The notes below the pieces were generated by a model. That model ran no database searches, had not been told where the DNA came from, and saw nothing but the letters and a program-made list of their open reading frames with translations. A program made the position numbers and the translations under genes. From Zhihengliuella sp. ISTPL4 (GTDB lineage: Bacteria; Actinomycetota; Actinomycetes; Actinomycetales; Microbacteriaceae), in contig NZ_CP025422.1 of assembly GCF_002848265.1 (NCBI RefSeq), positions 2,696,727 to 2,760,726 of the forward strand: a stretch of DNA of 64,000 nucleotides, given 5' to 3'. Positions 60,892-64,000 of this stretch are shown here, piece by piece. Position 1 is the stretch's first letter. Every line of letters begins with the position of its first letter.

Positions 60892-62220
60892 ATGGGATTC
60901 GCGACGAGAAGAAGAACGCGGACGGTGGGTGGGCTCGGACTGCTCGCCGCGGCGGTGACCGTGGGAGCAGCGGCCGTTGCCGGCCCGGCGGTCGCGGCAC
61001 CGGGAGCTCCCGGGGGTGGATCGGGGGAGCGTCCGCCGCTCGCCGATCACGTGGTGCTCATCGCGCTGGACGGCTTCGATCCGGACTATCTGGCCGGAGG
61101 CGCGATGCCGAACCTCCGCGCTCTCGCCACCCGCGGTGCGATCAGTGAGTCCACGGGGGTCATGACATCGATCACGAACCCGTCCTGGTCCTCGATCGCG
61201 ACGGGCGCGTGGCCGGAGACCCACGACAACGCGGCCTATTTCTTCGATCCCGCGACCGGGACGGCGGTCGGACAGCAGCGCGATCTGGCGGTGCCGACCA
61301 TCGCCGAGTCGATCAGGGCCCAGGGCGGAACCGTGCTGTCGTCTCAGTGGTTCATCGTGCAGAACCACGGCGCCGCGTTCGGCGACCCCGCAGGCCTGTA
61401 CACGCAGCCCGGCGGGGACTGCGCACGCCGCACGGACGACGCCGTCGCGGTGTTGCAGGGGCAGCCGGTCATGAGTGCGGGAACCGCGGTGCAGATGGCC
61501 GGCATCCCCGACCTCATCGCGGTCTACTGCGACCGCCTCGACGCCCTGGGGCACGCCGACGGCAAGGACGCGCCGGGCATGCCGGCGGCGATCGCCGAGG
61601 TCGACGCGCAGATCGGGCGACTGGTGCAGGCGACCAAAGATGCCGGGATCTTCGGGCGTACGGCGTTCGTGGTGACCGGCGACCACGGCATGGAGACCTT
61701 CACGCAGGGCATGCGGAACGAGCTGCTCGCCGCGATCGCCGGAGCCGGGTATCAGGCGGAGATGCTGACGGCCGGACAGTCACCGCAAGCCGAGACGGAT
61801 GCGGTGATCGTCGTCGGCGGCGTGGGCTCCCTGCATCTCGTCGGGGACGCGGCGGGAGACCCGGCAGCCGTTGCCGCCATCGAGGCCGCGGTCTCCGCGC
61901 TTCCCCACGTCGTTGCCGTCTACGACGAGGCCGATCAGCAGGCGATGCACATGTCGGATAAGTACGGCGAGCTGGTGATCGAGCCCGAGGAGGGGTGGAG
62001 TCTCGGCGCCGCACCGTCGGACGGCGTGTCCGGGGTGCACGGGGTGTCCCGCACCATGTCCACTGTGCTCACGCTCGCCGGTTCCGGCGTGCGTCCGCAC
62101 CACATCGCACAGGACCCGCGACACATCGACATCGCCCCCACGATCTCCGCGCTGCTGGGCTTCGACGCGCCCTCCGCTGCCGAAGGGCGCGTGCTCGTCG
62201 AGGCGCTCCGACCGCACTGA
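60892..62220 (+). CDS. exported type-I phosphodiesterase/nucleotide pyrophosphatase
   Basis: 442 residues. ATG at 60892 follows GAGGAGG. Signal peptide of residues 1-34 (basic RRRTRT, hydrophobic core, AVA|APG). The alkaline-phosphatase-like fold is shown by VVLIALDGFDPDYLAGGAMPNLRALATRG (metal Asp; in parts), the nucleophile region SITNPSWSSIATG (Thr/Ser), and VVTGDHGMET (metal Asp-His). Family members cleave phosphodiester or pyrophosphate bonds in nucleotides or lipids. It converges on purB with a 13-base gap. Confidence 0.9.
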   Translation: MGFATRRRTRTVGGLGLLAAAVTVGAAAVAGPAVAAPGAPGGGSGERPPLADHVVLIALDGFDPDYLAGGAMPNLRALATRGAISESTGVMTSITNPSWSSIATGAWPETHDNAAYFFDPATGTAVGQQRDLAVPTIAESIRAQGGTVLSSQWFIVQNHGAAFGDPAGLYTQPGGDCARRTDDAVAVLQGQPVMSAGTAVQMAGIPDLIAVYCDRLDALGHADGKDAPGMPAAIAEVDAQIGRLVQATKDAGIFGRTAFVVTGDHGMETFTQGMRNELLAAIAGAGYQAEMLTAGQSPQAETDAVIVVGGVGSLHLVGDAAGDPAAVAAIEAAVSALPHVVAVYDEADQQAMHMSDKYGELVIEPEEGWSLGAAPSDGVSGVHGVSRTMSTVLTLAGSGVRPHHIAQDPRHIDIAPTISALLGFDAPSAAEGRVLVEALRPH

Positions 62221-62233
62221 CGACGCGGGCCTG

Positions 62234-63616
62234 TCAGCGGGCGAGGCGCTCCGCGACGCCGGTGTAGGTCGCGGGCGTCAGAGCGAGAAGGCGCTGCTTG
62301 GCGGCGTCGCCGATCTCCAGGTCCTCCACGAAGGAGGCGAGGTCGGCGGCGCCGACGCGGTGCCCGCGCGTGAGCTCCTTGAGCAGCGCATACGGGTCCT
62401 GGATGCTCGACCGGCCGGCGACGACCTCGGCGCGGATGACCGTCTGGATCGCCTCGGCGAGCACCTCCCAGTTCAGGTCGAGGTCGGCGAGCAGCACGTC
62501 GCGCGACAGCGAGATCGCGTTCAGGCCGCGGCGCAGGTTGTCGAGGGCGAGCAGCGAGTGCCCGAACGCGACCCCGATGTTGCGCTGCGTGGTGGAGTCG
62601 GTGAGGTCGCGCTGCAGGCGGCTCGTGACGAGGGTCTGGCCGAGTGACGCGAGCAGGGCGCCGGAGATCTCGAGGTTGGCCTCGGCGTTCTCGAAGCGGA
62701 TCGGGTTGATCTTGTGCGGCATCGTCGACGAGCCGGTGGCGCCGGCGACCGGGATCTGCGCGAAGTAGCCGAGCGAGATGTAGGTCCAGATGTCGGTCGC
62801 CAGGTTGTGCAGGATGCCGCCGGCGTGACGGACGCGGTCATACAGCTCCACCTGCCAGTCGTGCGACTCGATCTGCGTCGTCAGGGGGTTGAACCCGAGC
62901 CCGAGCCCTTCGATGTACTCGCGGGCGATGGTCGGCCAGTCGGCGTCCGGGTCGGCCGCGAGGTGGGCGGACCAGGTGCCGGTGGCGCCGGAGAACTTCG
63001 CGAGGTACTCGGAGCCGGCGATCTGCGCACGCACGCGCTCCAGGCGCCAGGCGAAGACCGCGAGCTCCTTACCCATGGTCGAGGGCGTCGCGGGCTGGCC
63101 GTGCGTGCGGGAGAGCATCGCGGCGTCGGCGTGCTCGACCGCGAGCTCACGCAGCTTCGCGATCACGATGTCGAGGGCCGGGAGCCAGACCTCCTCGACC
63201 GCGCGCTTGACGGTGAGCGCGTAGGACGCGGAGTTGATGTCCTCGCTCGTGCAGGCGAAGTGCGTGAGCTCGGCGATCCGGTCGAGGCCGAGCGTGGAGA
63301 GCCGGTCGCGCACGAGGTACTCGATGGCCTTCACGTCGTGCTGCGTGACGGCCTCCTTCTCGGCGAGCCAGTCGATCTCCGCCTGCCCGAAGTCGCGGTA
63401 GAGCGAACGCAGGCGCTCCTTGTCGCCGTCCGACAGCGGGCTCGTCTCGAACAGCGAGCGGTCGGTGAGGGCGATCAGCCACTCGACCTCCACCTCGACC
63501 CTGGCGCGGTTGAGCCCGGCCTCGGAGAGGAAATCGGCGAGCCCGGTGACGGCAGCGCGGTAGCGGCCGTCGAGGGGGCTGAGGGGCTGGGGCGGGAGCG
63601 AGGGCTGGAAAGTCAG
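62234..63616 (-). CDS. purB: adenylosuccinate lyase, with CTG start
   Basis: 460 residues, full length. The N-terminus LTFQPSLPPQPLSPLDGRYRAAV contains the conserved SPLDGRY, which lies upstream of the first ATG/GTG (63493), so a shorter start would lose essential residues. The only reasonable initiator is CTG at 63616, six bases after an excellent AGGAGG (63628-63623). Other motifs: TSEDINSASYAL, SRTHGQPATPSTMGKE and SSTMPHKINPIRFENAE (catalytic loop). It acts twice in purine synthesis, releasing fumarate. The start lies 15 bases after the phosphatase stop, suggesting an operon. Confidence 0.93.
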   Translation of the reverse strand: MTFQPSLPPQPLSPLDGRYRAAVTGLADFLSEAGLNRARVEVEVEWLIALTDRSLFETSPLSDGDKERLRSLYRDFGQAEIDWLAEKEAVTQHDVKAIEYLVRDRLSTLGLDRIAELTHFACTSEDINSASYALTVKRAVEEVWLPALDIVIAKLRELAVEHADAAMLSRTHGQPATPSTMGKELAVFAWRLERVRAQIAGSEYLAKFSGATGTWSAHLAADPDADWPTIAREYIEGLGLGFNPLTTQIESHDWQVELYDRVRHAGGILHNLATDIWTYISLGYFAQIPVAGATGSSTMPHKINPIRFENAEANLEISGALLASLGQTLVTSRLQRDLTDSTTQRNIGVAFGHSLLALDNLRRGLNAISLSRDVLLADLDLNWEVLAEAIQTVIRAEVVAGRSSIQDPYALLKELTRGHRVGAADLASFVEDLEIGDAAKQRLLALTPATYTGVAERLAR

Positions 63617-63630
63617 GGGAGTCCTCCTGA

Positions 63631-64000
63631 TCAGGCCCCGAAGGCTCGGGGCGTGCGGGGCAGGCGCAGGGCGGGTTCGAGCTGGCGGAACAAGCCGCGA
63701 GTCGCCGTCTCGATCATACCGAGCACGGAATCGAACATCTCCGGACCGGCGTAGTACGGGTCGGGGACGTCCTGGGTCGAGGCATCAGGGTCGAACGCGA
63801 GGAGGAGGGTCACCTTGCCGTCCTCGTCTTCGTCCCTGGCCCATTCCCGGAGGATGCGTTCGTGCGTGCGGTCGAGCGCCACCACGAGGTCGTTCTCGGC
63901 GAAGGAGGCGGCGGTGAACTGCCGGGCGCGGTGCAGGGAGCCGTCGTAGCCGCGGCGGGTGAGCGCGTCGAGGGTGCGGTGGTCGGCGCGCTCCCCGAGA
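63631..64000 (-). CDS. low-molecular-weight protein-tyrosine phosphatase (5' end outside window)
   Basis: The final 122 residues are visible; the N-terminal P-loop CxxxxxRS lies beyond the right edge. Visible family features: HRARQFTAASFAENDLVVALDRTHERIL (in parts), the general-acid loop DVPDPYYAGPEMFDSVLGMIE with catalytic Asp, and the basic C-terminus. These proteins remove phosphate from tyrosine, often on cell-wall or polysaccharide proteins. Stop at 63631, 15 bases before the purB start. Confidence 0.9.
   Translation of the reverse strand, partial: LGERADHRTLDALTRRGYDGSLHRARQFTAASFAENDLVVALDRTHERILREWARDEDEDGKVTLLLAFDPDASTQDVPDPYYAGPEMFDSVLGMIETATRGLFRQLEPALRLPRTPRAFGA

Overview
The window is about 70% GC, very densely coded on both strands, and many neighbouring genes overlap by ATGA or GTGA. 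Gene content and protein style (a DnaB about 457 residues long, two-component systems, DMT, MFS and MATE exporters, actinobacterial ClpP pairs, an ABC sugar system without its own ATPase) point to an actinobacterium, most likely Microbacteriaceae close to Microbacterium. This is inference; no rRNA gene is present. I see no insertion sequence, prophage, CRISPR array or tRNA gene, so this is chromosomal backbone with catabolic islands.

Layout. 1-1404: the start of a secreted valine/proline-repeat protein and a DnaA-box cluster in front of dnaB. 1405-5480: dnaB, a possible Fe-S regulator, a TetR regulator divergent from a DMT exporter with a strong operator, and an S4 protein. 5509-8573: an OmpR-type two-component system with a PepSY target, both preceded by the same CTGAAGC direct repeats. 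8635-15449: small regulators (double MerR, DeoR), a flavin monooxygenase, and a DUF808-GNAT-pnuC operon. 15498-25317: a FadR-type regulator divergent from an eight-gene sialic-acid operon (ABC importer, nanA, ROK kinase, nanE, DUF4862). 25422-30372: msrB-msrA, a hydrolase, and fur-catalase (peroxide defence). 30438-38891: a NarL-type two-component system, DUF2871, an amino-acid permease, a MATE exporter and an acyl-CoA ligase. 38934-42877: an Lrp regulator with a PLP lyase, a heptad-repeat membrane protein between two copies of a palindromic repeat, and a thioesterase. 43014-45854: a clpP pair with a PopR/ClgR-like regulator, then ribA-marR. 45971-50492: a sulfurtransferase, an XRE regulator, two small membrane proteins and an MFS exporter. 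50455-58363: a GH89 alpha-N-acetylglucosaminidase operon with ABC importer and a double-Lrp regulator. 58383-64000: two exported phosphoesterases sharing a divergent promoter region with a 25-bp palindrome, then purB and a low-molecular-weight phosphatase cut by the window edge.

Two systems fit a common use: the sialic-acid operon (terminal Neu5Ac) and the GH89 operon (terminal alpha-GlcNAc) both harvest sugars that cap animal mucins and glycosaminoglycans. The most distinctive locus is the clpP pair. The first subunit has Ser92-His117-Asp166, the second has Gly at the nucleophile position. The adjacent regulator ends in Leu-Ala-Ala, and a near-perfect palindrome resembling the published Streptomyces PopR box lies in front of it.

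A second theme is intergenic structure: several 3' gene boundaries carry long composite palindromes in at least two sequence families (40684/42315 and 26432/27351). Each pair brackets a single gene, and one copy supplies the C-terminal codons of the gene before it.
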